Part shown: piece after piece, positions 20,274-28,775 of the stretch
Layout: every line of letters starts with the position of its first letter
Position numbering within the stretch: position 1 is the first letter of the stretch
DNA from: Prevotellaceae bacterium
GTDB taxonomy: Bacteria > Bacteroidota > Bacteroidia > Bacteroidales > UBA932
DNA length: 56,087 nucleotides
Assembly (NCBI GenBank): GCA_031288865.1
Contig: JAITQN010000110.1
Span: 1 to 56,087 of the forward strand
Direction of reading: 5' to 3'
The notes under the pieces: generated by a model
Told to the model about the DNA's origin: nothing
The model's input: the letters and a program-made list of their open reading frames with translations, nothing else
Databases searched by the model: none
Program-made: the position numbers and the translations under genes

Positions 20274-22175
20274 ATGGCAAAATTAAATGAAGAAGTCCTC
20301 CCGGAGGATGAAGTACAAATCCCCAAACCTGAAGATGAAACCGTTGAACCCCTTGTTGAAGACGCTCCCGTTGAAGACGTGCTTCCCCAAAAGCACCGTG
20401 TAAGCAACGCTTCGGTAGATAACCATAAATTCGACTGGGATGCGTTTGAAGAAGAGGCAGTGGTGGATAGCGTGGCCAAAGCGGAAGTCGAAACAAAGTA
20501 TGAACAAACCCTGTCGAAGATCATTGAAAATGATGTAGTGGAAGGCACGGTGGTGAGCATGAACAAGCGCGAAGTGATTGTGAACATCGGGTACAAGAGT
20601 GAAGGGGTGATCAGCATTAGCGAATTCCGTTACAACCCCGACCTGAAAGTGGGTGACAAAGTAGAAGTTTACGTAGAAAGCGCGGAAGACAAACGCGGCC
20701 AGTTGATGCTCTCGCACAAGAAGGCGCGTGCCATGCGCTCGTGGGACCGTGTGAACCAAGCGCTCGAAACGGATGAAATCGTAAAAGGATATATTAAATG
20801 CCGCACCAAAGGCGGTATGATTGTGGATGTGTTCGGCATCGAAGCGTTCCTCCCGGGATCGCAAATTGATGTGAAGCCAATCCGCGACTACGACGTATTT
20901 GTGAACAAAACCATGGAATTCAAGATCGTGAAAATTAACCACGAATTCCGCAATGTGGTAGTGTCGCACAAGGCGTTGATTGAAGCCGAGCTGGAAGCGC
21001 AGAAGAAAGAAATTATCGGCCGTCTCGAGAAAGGACAGGTGCTCGAAGGCGCCGTGAAGAATATCACGTCGTATGGCGTATTCATCGACCTCGGCGGTGT
21101 AGACGGGTTGATTCACATCACCGACCTGTCGTGGGGACGCATTACCCATCCCGAAGAAATTGTACAGCTCGACCAGAAGATTAACGTGGTGATTCTCGAT
21201 TTCGACGATGCAAAGAAACGCATCGCCCTCGGCTTGAAACAGCTCAGCTCGCACCCGTGGGATTCCTTGGACGCCGGCCTGAAAGTGGGCGACAAGGTAA
21301 AGGGACGTGTAGTGGTTATCGCCGACTACGGCGCATTTATAGAAATACAACCCGGCGTGGAAGGCTTGATTCACGTGTCGGAAATGTCGTGGTCGCAACA
21401 CTTGCGCAGCGCACAGGACTTCATGAAGGTGGGCGACGAAGTGGAAGCCGTAGTGCTGACGCTCGACAAGGAAGAACGCAAAATGTCGTTGGGCATTAAA
21501 CAACTGAAACCCGACCCGTGGGCTACGATCGCCGAACGTTACCCTGTGGGCTCGCGCCGTCAGGCTAAGGTGCGCAACTTTACCAATTTCGGCGTGTTTG
21601 TCGAACTCGAAGAAGGCGTCGACGGGCTGGTGCATATCAGCGATTTGTCGTGGACGAAGAAAATCAAACACCCGGGCGAATTTACCGCTATCGGCAGTCC
21701 CCTTGAGGTTATTGTGCTGGAGGTAGATCCGGAAAACCGCCGCCTCAGCCTTGGCCACAAGCAGCTCGAAGAAAACCCGTGGGATGTGTTCGAAACCGTG
21801 TTCCTCGTTGACTCGATACACGAAGGCACCATCACGGCCATTAACGATAAAACCGCTTTCGTAGCGTTGCCTTATGGCGTGGAAGGTATGGCGTCGATCA
21901 AACAATTGCTGAAGGAAGACGGCACAACGGCCAAGGTAGAAGAAAAGATTCCTTTCAAGGTATTGGAATTTAACAAGGGCGCTAAGCGCATCACCTTGTC
22001 GCATACCCGCACATTCGAAGATGCAAAGCATGAGAATGAGGCCAAGGAAAAGAATACAGAGACCGAAAATACGCAAAAAGCCGTTAAAAAATTGAAGGCT
22101 AATCTGGAAAAAACCACGTTAGGCGATATTAGCGAACTGGCTGCGTTGAAATCGGAAATGGAGAACAACCAGTAA
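20274..22175 (+). CDS. rpsA: 30S ribosomal protein S1
   Basis: 633 residues. Six S1 (OB-fold) repeats are recognisable between about residues 85 and 580, with recurring segments such as YGVFIDLGGVDGLIHITDLSW, followed each time by an LGxKQL-type ending (LGLKQL, LGIKQL, LGHKQL). A Glu/Asp-rich N-terminal extension of about 70 residues and a charged Lys/Glu tail complete it. S1 binds mRNA at the ribosome and helps start translation of messages with weak Shine-Dalgarno sequences, which are common in this phylum. It is followed by an intrinsic terminator. Confidence 0.96.
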   Translation: MAKLNEEVLPEDEVQIPKPEDETVEPLVEDAPVEDVLPQKHRVSNASVDNHKFDWDAFEEEAVVDSVAKAEVETKYEQTLSKIIENDVVEGTVVSMNKREVIVNIGYKSEGVISISEFRYNPDLKVGDKVEVYVESAEDKRGQLMLSHKKARAMRSWDRVNQALETDEIVKGYIKCRTKGGMIVDVFGIEAFLPGSQIDVKPIRDYDVFVNKTMEFKIVKINHEFRNVVVSHKALIEAELEAQKKEIIGRLEKGQVLEGAVKNITSYGVFIDLGGVDGLIHITDLSWGRITHPEEIVQLDQKINVVILDFDDAKKRIALGLKQLSSHPWDSLDAGLKVGDKVKGRVVVIADYGAFIEIQPGVEGLIHVSEMSWSQHLRSAQDFMKVGDEVEAVVLTLDKEERKMSLGIKQLKPDPWATIAERYPVGSRRQAKVRNFTNFGVFVELEEGVDGLVHISDLSWTKKIKHPGEFTAIGSPLEVIVLEVDPENRRLSLGHKQLEENPWDVFETVFLVDSIHEGTITAINDKTAFVALPYGVEGMASIKQLLKEDGTTAKVEEKIPFKVLEFNKGAKRITLSHTRTFEDAKHENEAKEKNTETENTQKAVKKLKANLEKTTLGDISELAALKSEMENNQ

Positions 22176-22198
22176 CACACGCGTGTAGAAATAAAAAG

Positions 22199-22229
22199 GC
22201 CGGAACCGCAAAGGATTCCGGCTTTTTTT
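22199..22229 (+). terminator. rpsA terminator
   Basis: GCCGGAA at 22199-22205 pairs with TTCCGGC at 22216-22222, followed by seven T. It lies 24 bases after the rpsA stop. Confidence 0.85.
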
Positions 22230-22230
22230 G

Positions 22231-22238
22231 TATCTTTG
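22231..22238 (+). promoter_or_regulatory. -7 element of the second S41 protease gene
   Basis: TATCTTTG at 22231-22238 directly abuts the rpsA terminator and lies 17 bases before the next ATG. A consensus upstream TTG is not seen because the terminator stem occupies that position. Confidence 0.55.
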
Positions 22239-22255
22239 TTCTTATTTAAAATCGC

Positions 22256-23830
22256 ATGAAGAAAATTCTTACTATCATCCTATATTGTATTTGTGCTATC
22301 ACACTTCAAGCCCAATCTCAACAAGACCTGCAGAAAGGTTATGAGAAGTTCGGGCGGTTGCTCTATTATATCAACAGCCATTATGTGGATACCGCCCAAA
22401 TTCATAAATTGGTGGAGAAAGCGGTGGTGAATACCCTCCGTAACCTCGATCCGCACTCTGTGTACCTGAATGCCGACGATGTGAAGGCCGCCAACGAACC
22501 GCTGGAAGGCAATTTTGAAGGCATCGGCGTGGAGTTTAATATCCTGCTCGACACCCTCACGGTAGTAACCCCCATAGCCGGCGGCCCTTCGGAAATGGTG
22601 GGCATCAAGGCCGGCGACCGTATTGTGGCGGTAGACGGTAAAAATATCGCCGGCATCGGATTAAGGAACAATGACGTGTTTAAGCTGCTGCGCGGGCCGA
22701 AAGGCACGATAGTCGACATGGAAATTATGCGCAAGGGCGTGGAGGAACTCCTCCAATTCCGGGTGATACGCGACAAGATTCCTATCTTCAGCCTCGATGC
22801 GTTCTATGAAGTGGAACCGGGACTGATTTACCTGCGCCTGAGCCGCTTCTCAATGACCACCATTCAGGAGATAAAAGAAGCTTTGGCCAAGTTTAAGAAA
22901 AAACCGGCAAAAATGATCCTCGACCTGCGCGATAATGCCGGCGGGGTGTTGCAAGCCTCTATTGACCTGGCTAACCAGTTTTTTGACAAGGGCTGCCTGC
23001 TGGTTTACAATGAGGGCGTGCACTGGCCCAAAACGATGGAGATATCGACCGACGAAGGATTTTTCAAGGAGGGAGAGCTGGTGGTGCTGGTTGACGAGGG
23101 AAGCGCGTCGGCCAGCGAGATTGTGGCGGGCGCCATACAGGACTGGGACCGCGGAATCCTCGTGGGGCGCCGCACTTTCGGCAAAGGACTGGTGCAACAA
23201 CTGCTGCCCCTTACCGACGGTTCGCAAATACGTTTGACGGTGGCGCGCTATCATACCCCCACAGGCCGCGCCATACAACGCCCCTACGATGCCGGACATA
23301 TCGAAAAATATTACGACGATTTGTATAAACGATATTCTAACGGCGAGATTTACAGCAAAGACAGTATCCATTTCCCCGACTCCCTGAAATATTACACCTT
23401 AAAGGATAAACGTCTGGTGTATGGCGGCGGCGGCATCATGCCCGATGTGTTCATGCCACTGGATACGACATATTATTCGGTGTATTACTCAAGACTGGTG
23501 CGTATGGGGTTGCTCTACCAGTTTGTGCTGCGTTACATGGACGAAAACCGTGCCGCTTTACAGGCGAAATATCAAAAATTTGCCAATTTTGACAGAAAGT
23601 ATGAAGTGGATGAGGCGCTGTTTGAGGAGTTGCTCAATTATGCCGAAAGCCACAAATTGCCGCGCAACAACGATGATATTACTATATCCGCACCGCAAAT
23701 TAAGCTTGTACTCAAGGCTTACATCGCCCGTGCTTTATGGGGTATGAGCGCCTACTTTGAAACAGTGAACAAGCACGACCGGGAATTTCAAAAGGCAGTG
23801 GAACTGTTACGCGCTCCTAAACGAAATTAG
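22256..23830 (+). CDS. S41 family carboxy-terminal processing peptidase (copy 2)
   Basis: 524 residues with a cleavable signal peptide (ITLQAQSQ), unlike copy 1, which appears membrane-anchored. PDZ domain about residues 85-165 (GGPSEMVGIKAGDRI) and the S41 core with predicted catalytic Ser285 in GSASASE and Lys310 in RRTFGKG, again 25 residues apart. The C-terminal region after YGGGGIMPDVFMPLD matches the paralogue at 15776. It should be a soluble periplasmic protease. It is a single-gene unit between the rpsA terminator and the leader of the carbohydrate locus. Confidence 0.92.
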   Translation: MKKILTIILYCICAITLQAQSQQDLQKGYEKFGRLLYYINSHYVDTAQIHKLVEKAVVNTLRNLDPHSVYLNADDVKAANEPLEGNFEGIGVEFNILLDTLTVVTPIAGGPSEMVGIKAGDRIVAVDGKNIAGIGLRNNDVFKLLRGPKGTIVDMEIMRKGVEELLQFRVIRDKIPIFSLDAFYEVEPGLIYLRLSRFSMTTIQEIKEALAKFKKKPAKMILDLRDNAGGVLQASIDLANQFFDKGCLLVYNEGVHWPKTMEISTDEGFFKEGELVVLVDEGSASASEIVAGAIQDWDRGILVGRRTFGKGLVQQLLPLTDGSQIRLTVARYHTPTGRAIQRPYDAGHIEKYYDDLYKRYSNGEIYSKDSIHFPDSLKYYTLKDKRLVYGGGGIMPDVFMPLDTTYYSVYYSRLVRMGLLYQFVLRYMDENRAALQAKYQKFANFDRKYEVDEALFEELLNYAESHKLPRNNDDITISAPQIKLVLKAYIARALWGMSAYFETVNKHDREFQKAVELLRAPKRN

Positions 23831-23953
23831 TTCGCCACCGGGAAAAACAGGAATAGTTGGCTTAACATCAATAAATCTCCCTCTCCATCATTAAAATTTT
23901 AGCAAGCTAATTGTCAGGTTGTTGAAAAATAATTCACATTTTTTTCTTAACAT

Positions 23954-23986
23954 TTGCATAACAATAAAAAAAGTTTCTTATATTTG
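23954..23986 (+). promoter_or_regulatory. Candidate promoter of the polysaccharide utilisation locus
   Basis: TTG at 23954-23956 and TATATTTG at 23979-23986, separated by 22 bases, which is slightly longer than the preferred 19-20. It lies upstream of the left inverted repeat, so any transcript from it would cross the whole repeat-bounded segment. Confidence 0.5.
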
Positions 23987-24035
23987 CCACTGCGTTCGTT
24001 TCGTTAGAAGATTGACGGCTTTTACTAAAATTGTC

Positions 24036-24242
24036 CTAGTCAGTCAAATCGACCACTTGCTTCATGTATATTTAATATTTTCGTAAACTCTCCGTTCCTG
24101 TTAGCCTTGTCGGCCTCTCCACCCTTTCTGTATTGCAATCTCTCTATTGTGATATTCTTCCCCTTTTTCTTCCCCTTTGCAATTTCCCATCTTGTCAATG
24201 TTCTGAAAATCTGTGTTCTATAATCTCGATTTGACTGACTAG
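24036..24242. repeat. 17-bp perfect inverted repeats bounding a 173-bp segment
   Basis: CTAGTCAGTCAAATCGA at 24036-24052 and its exact complement TCGATTTGACTGACTAG at 24226-24242. Allowing one mismatch the match extends outward (TTGTC versus TTGTT) to about 22 bases, 24031-24247. No target-site duplication is visible outside the arms. The right arm ends 31 bases before the first gene of the locus. Confidence 0.85.
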
Positions 24243-24278
24243 AACAAACCAATTTTTAACCATTAAAAAAACAGAACT

Positions 24279-25613
24279 ATGAAACACAAAAACATTATGA
24301 AACGGGGAGGGCAACTCACACTGCTGGCGTGCCTCCTGTTGCTTTGCATGACACGATGCAAAGAAGAGCCGGCAGACATCGGGGCGCAATACAACCCGGA
24401 TATCCCGCTGGAAGTGGCGCGGTTCACGCCCGACAGCGGCGGCGCAGCTACACAGCTGATGATTTACGGCTCCAACTTCGGAACCGACACCTCGAAAATC
24501 CTTTTGACCGTGGGCGGGAAAAAGGCAACGCTGGTGGGATGCAACGGCTCGGTAATCTATGCGATGGTGCCGCGGCAGGTACGCCCCGATTCGGGGTTTT
24601 GCGAACTGGCGCTCCGCATAGAGGAGCAGGAAGTAACGTGCGACCAACAATTCCACTACGCGCCGCACTATCTGGTGAGCACACTGGCCGGCTTCTTTTC
24701 CAACGAAAACAGGGATGGCTCCATCGTAGACGGCACTTTTGACAAGGCTGGATTCGAATTGCCCTATTGGCTGATATTCGACGAAAAGAAGAACCTCTTC
24801 CTGATTGAAAGAGAACGCGCCCTGCGCTATATCGACCTTGAAAAAGGAGCGGTGACCACCAAATTCCGTACCGGTAACGGTATGAACCGCCCCCGCACCC
24901 TGGCGTTCACGCCCAATTTCGACACCCTGCTCGTTGCCCACGACGCCGGGGAGTGGGCAGATATGTCGCAGGCCATGCTGACCACAGCCGACAATTTTAC
25001 GGACTGGGAACGGGTATGCAATTCCAAGCAATGCAACGGCGGCGCATTCCACCCCGTGCACCACGATTATTATTTCAACAGCTATGAGGCGGCGCAGGTC
25101 TATAAAGTCACCGACCGCTCAAGAATACCCTGGACATACGGAGAACTCTTCAGGTGGGGCGATAAAGATTGGGAATTTAATATCCAGTTCGCACCCAGCG
25201 GCAATTTCGCCTACATGGTGGTGATTAACCGGCATTATATAGTAAGGTCTAACTACAACTGGACTACGCGCAAACTGGAAGCCCCCACGGATTTCGTCGG
25301 GGCACGATGGGGATGGGATCATGTAGACGGCATGGGCACCAATGCCCGCATAGACGATCCCCACCAGGGCGCTTTTGATGAAAACGACAACTTCTATCTC
25401 TGTGAACAGGGGAACCATGTTATCCGGAAAATCACGCCCGACGGCATCGTCACCACCTTTGCCGGCCGGCCCAGGGAATCGGGGTATGTAGACGGCGAAT
25501 TGCGGACAGCCCAGTTTAACAGGCCTACCGGAATTGTCTACGACCGGGACACTAAAACATTCTATATCGCCGACGAGAACAACCGGCGCATCCGAGTAAT
25601 AACTTTTGAATAA
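24279..25613 (+). CDS. TIG/IPT-domain and NHL-repeat lipoprotein of the carbohydrate locus
   Basis: 444 residues. A signal sequence with a cysteine at the end of the hydrophobic stretch (CMTRC, an atypical lipobox) suggests a lipoprotein. Residues about 42-125 form an IPT/TIG fold (FTPDSGGAATQLMIYGSNFG); the rest has NHL/beta-propeller segments such as NHVIRKITPDGIVTTFAGR and GIVYDRDTKTFYIADENN. TIG-NHL lipoproteins encoded with SusC/SusD are often surface glycan-binding proteins; that role is inferred. It is unusual in preceding susC. Its stop lies 10 bases before the chosen SusC start. Confidence 0.85.
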   Translation: MKHKNIMKRGGQLTLLACLLLLCMTRCKEEPADIGAQYNPDIPLEVARFTPDSGGAATQLMIYGSNFGTDTSKILLTVGGKKATLVGCNGSVIYAMVPRQVRPDSGFCELALRIEEQEVTCDQQFHYAPHYLVSTLAGFFSNENRDGSIVDGTFDKAGFELPYWLIFDEKKNLFLIERERALRYIDLEKGAVTTKFRTGNGMNRPRTLAFTPNFDTLLVAHDAGEWADMSQAMLTTADNFTDWERVCNSKQCNGGAFHPVHHDYYFNSYEAAQVYKVTDRSRIPWTYGELFRWGDKDWEFNIQFAPSGNFAYMVVINRHYIVRSNYNWTTRKLEAPTDFVGARWGWDHVDGMGTNARIDDPHQGAFDENDNFYLCEQGNHVIRKITPDGIVTTFAGRPRESGYVDGELRTAQFNRPTGIVYDRDTKTFYIADENNRRIRVITFE

Positions 25614-25623
25614 TCGAAACACT

Positions 25624-28600
25624 ATGAAAAAAATCATCTTATTGGGATTACTGGCTTCCCTGTGTACGGTGATACCTGCCGTTGCGCAAACCGCAGACAA
25701 CACGAAGGTAGAAATTACAGGTGCCGTAACCGACGAAAAGGGAGAGCCGCTGATTGGGGTCAACGTCACCGTGAAGAACCAACCGGGCTTGGGAACGACC
25801 ACCAATGTGAGCGGGCAATACCGTATTACCACTGGACTTTACACCACGCTGCTTTTCTCTTACCTCGGCTTCGAGCCGCAGGAAGTATTGGTGAAAGACG
25901 TAACCACAATTAACATCGTAATGAAAGAACATGAGGCCAGCGTACTGGACGAAATAGTCATCACGGCCGTTGGGGCGCAGAAGAAAGAAACCCTGAGCGG
26001 CGCGATAACCACCGTTGACATTAAAACCCTCAAGGCGCCCACGGCCAACATCACCAACGCCCTGGCCGGGAACGTGGCGGGGATTATCTCCATGCAGACG
26101 TCGGGCGAGCCGGGCGCCAACGCGTCGGAGTTCTGGATACGCGGCATCTCCACGTTCGGCGCGGGCTCCAGCGCCCTGATACTGGTCGACGGCTTCGAGC
26201 GCCCGTTCAATGAAATCAACGTGGAAGATATCGAATCGTTCTCCGTATTGAAAGACGCTTCGGCCACCGCCATATACGGCGCACGAGGCGCCAACGGCGT
26301 GGTACTGGTGACCACCAAACGAGGCGGTTCCGGGAAAATCAACATCAACTCCAAAGCGGAATACAGCTACAACACCCGCACCCGCACGCCCGAATTTGTA
26401 GACGGCTACACCTACGCCACCATGGCCAACGAAGCGCGAATCACGCGCAATCTGGAGCCACTCTACACAGCCACCGAACTGGACATCTTAAGGTATAACC
26501 TCGACCCCGACGTGTACCCGAACGTGAACTGGAAAGACCTGCTGCTGCGCGACGGCGCCAGTGTCTACCGGGCGTCGATTAACATGGACGGCGGCGGCGC
26601 TACGGCGCGCTACTACGTGTCGGGCAGCTTCCTCGAAGAAGAGGGCATGTACAAGTCCAACGAATCGTTGAAGGATTTCAAAACCAACGCCAACCTGCAA
26701 CGCTGGAACTACCGCTCCAATATCGACATCGACATCACCCCCACCACCGTGTTGCGCCTCGGCGTATCGGGGTTCTTTGAAAAGAAGAACCAGGCCGGGC
26801 TGAACGACGACCTCTGGAACTCGATTGGCGGCACCACGCCGATAGCTTCGCCGGTAATGTATTCCAACGGCAGGGTGCCGTCCATGGGAAAAAACGAATA
26901 TGTCAACCCCTGGGTAATAGCCACCCAAACCGGGTACAAGGAATTTTGGAGAAGCAAGGCGGAAACCAACATCACCCTCGAGCAGGACTTCAGGTTCATC
27001 ACCGAAGGGCTGCGCTTCGTGGGGCGTTTTGCCTTCGACTCCGACAGCAAGAACAACATCCTGCACGCAATGCTGCCTGAACTGTGGACAGCGGAACGAC
27101 GGCGCAACCCCGACGGTAGCCTGACCTTTAACCGGGTAGCCACCGAACAGCTGATGACGCAGTCCTCCGACTCGTGGGGCGAACGGATTTTCAACCTCGA
27201 GGCGGAACTACATTACAGCCGGCGCTTCCTTGAACATCACAACATGAGCGCCATGCTCAAATATACCCAGCGCGAGCAGGTCGAAACATCAAATGTGGGC
27301 GATGACATCAAACGGGGCATTCCGCACCGCAACCAGTCACTGGCCGGGCGTGTCACGTACGATTTGTTCAGCCGTTACTTTATCGAGTTCAACGGCGGGT
27401 ACTCCGGCTCGGAAGTCTTCAAAAGCGGCTACCAGTTCGGGTTCTTCCCGGCCATCTCTGGCGGCTGGAACATCTCGGAAGAGCCCTGGCTGAAACCGCA
27501 TACCCCCTGGCTCGACATGCTGAAAATACGCTACTCTTACGGGCAGGTGGGCAATGAAAAAATCAATGACGTCCGTTTCCCGTATGTGGAGGAAATAGAA
27601 GAGACGGAGACCGGGTATGATTTCGGTGACAACAACAACACCAACCCTTTTACAGGCCTGCATTACAAAACGGTAGCCGCCGAGTCGCTCACGTGGGAAG
27701 TGTCGACCAAGCACAACCTCGGGATTGACATCCACCTGTTCGGGGACAAGTTCTCCGGCACCATCGACATCTATAAAGACGTGCGGAGCAGTATTTACAT
27801 GGAGCGCAAGAACCTGTCGAAAATGGTAGGCATTACCAGCACCCCATGGGCCAATGTGGGCAAGATGGAAAACCGCGGTTTCGACGGACAGTTCAACTTC
27901 AGCAACCGTTTCGGCGAGGTGGAATTTACCCTGCGCGGAAATATCACCTACACCCACAACAAGGTGCTCGAGTATGACGAAGAAGCCAACGCCCTGCCTT
28001 ACAAAATGACGCAGGGATACCGGTGGGAACAGGCCAAGGGCCTCATTGCACTGGGTCTGTTCAAAGATTTCGACGACATCCGCAACAGCCCGGCACAGAA
28101 GTTCGGGGAATACCTGCCCGGCGACATTAAATATAAGGACGTGAACGGCGACGGCATCATTGACAACAATGACATAGTAGCCATCGGCGCCACCCGCGTC
28201 CCGAGCCTGGTGTACGGGACAGGGCTGTCGGTGTTGTGGAAAGGGTTCGACTTCAACGTCCACTTTCAGGGCGCCGGCAAGTCGGCCTATTTCATCGGGG
28301 GATACGGCGTGTACCCCTTTACGGACGGCGAATGGGGGAACGTGCTCAGCGTCGCGGGCGACCCCAACAACCGGTGGATATCGCGGGAAATATCCGGCAC
28401 GCCCGACACCGAGCGCGCCGACGCGCAGTTCCCGCGCCTGTCGTACAGCAGCCTCCAATGGAACAAGGAACGGGATGGGTATGCCCGTGTAGTGAGCAGC
28501 GGTATCAGTAACAACTACCGCAATTCTACCTTCTGGCTGCGCAACGGCGCCTACCTGCGGTTCAAAACACTGGAAATAGGCTATACCGTTCCGAAAGCCA

Positions 28601-28764
28601 TCACCAACAAGGCGCACATGAATACCGTGCGGGTATTTTTCATCGGCACCAACCTCTTCGTGTGGGACTCGCTAAAACTCTGGGACCCGGAACTCGGCAG
28701 CGGCGACGGCTTGAAATATCCCCTGGCGAAAACCTTCACCTTCGGACTGACGCTTAACATGTAA
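25624..28764 (+). CDS. SusC/RagA-like TonB-dependent outer-membrane transporter
   Basis: 1046 residues from MKKIILLG at 25624; the track start at 25606 overlaps the previous gene. Order: signal peptide (VAQTA), carboxypeptidase-regulatory-like domain (about residues 30-105, GEPLIGVNVTVK), plug domain with the SusC hallmark segments (IRGISTFGAGSSALILVDG and LKDASATAIYGARGANG), then the 22-strand barrel. A DVNGDGIIDNND segment resembles a calcium loop. With its SusD partner it imports oligosaccharides using TonB energy. It lacks the extra N-terminal STN signalling domain, and no ECF sigma/anti-sigma genes are nearby, so regulation is by other means. Confidence 0.95.
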   Translation: MKKIILLGLLASLCTVIPAVAQTADNTKVEITGAVTDEKGEPLIGVNVTVKNQPGLGTTTNVSGQYRITTGLYTTLLFSYLGFEPQEVLVKDVTTINIVMKEHEASVLDEIVITAVGAQKKETLSGAITTVDIKTLKAPTANITNALAGNVAGIISMQTSGEPGANASEFWIRGISTFGAGSSALILVDGFERPFNEINVEDIESFSVLKDASATAIYGARGANGVVLVTTKRGGSGKININSKAEYSYNTRTRTPEFVDGYTYATMANEARITRNLEPLYTATELDILRYNLDPDVYPNVNWKDLLLRDGASVYRASINMDGGGATARYYVSGSFLEEEGMYKSNESLKDFKTNANLQRWNYRSNIDIDITPTTVLRLGVSGFFEKKNQAGLNDDLWNSIGGTTPIASPVMYSNGRVPSMGKNEYVNPWVIATQTGYKEFWRSKAETNITLEQDFRFITEGLRFVGRFAFDSDSKNNILHAMLPELWTAERRRNPDGSLTFNRVATEQLMTQSSDSWGERIFNLEAELHYSRRFLEHHNMSAMLKYTQREQVETSNVGDDIKRGIPHRNQSLAGRVTYDLFSRYFIEFNGGYSGSEVFKSGYQFGFFPAISGGWNISEEPWLKPHTPWLDMLKIRYSYGQVGNEKINDVRFPYVEEIEETETGYDFGDNNNTNPFTGLHYKTVAAESLTWEVSTKHNLGIDIHLFGDKFSGTIDIYKDVRSSIYMERKNLSKMVGITSTPWANVGKMENRGFDGQFNFSNRFGEVEFTLRGNITYTHNKVLEYDEEANALPYKMTQGYRWEQAKGLIALGLFKDFDDIRNSPAQKFGEYLPGDIKYKDVNGDGIIDNNDIVAIGATRVPSLVYGTGLSVLWKGFDFNVHFQGAGKSAYFIGGYGVYPFTDGEWGNVLSVAGDPNNRWISREISGTPDTERADAQFPRLSYSSLQWNKERDGYARVVSSGISNNYRNSTFWLRNGAYLRFKTLEIGYTVPKAITNKAHMNTVRVFFIGTNLFVWDSLKLWDPELGSGDGLKYPLAKTFTFGLTLNM

Positions 28765-28775
28765 TCGACTTTAAA

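Larger units (their letters stand above)
23831..24278. other. Intergenic leader of the carbohydrate locus with an inverted-repeat-bounded segment
   Basis: No gene is called here; the 70-residue minus-strand ORF at 24040-24252 just spans the repeat-bounded segment. The stretch holds a possible promoter (23954-23986) and two long inverted repeats listed separately. The predicted leader is about 285 bases, long for this window. Confidence 0.6.

Noticed and set aside
20283-22076. 597-residue ORF antisense to rpsA
   Set aside because: It is a shadow of the rpsA reading frame; its composition (many His, Phe, Val) is that of the complement of a well-conserved gene.
24040-24252. 70-residue minus-strand ORF across the repeat-bounded segment, possible transposase remnant
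   Set aside because: No transposase motif, no target-site duplication and lysine-rich composition; kept only as non-coding.
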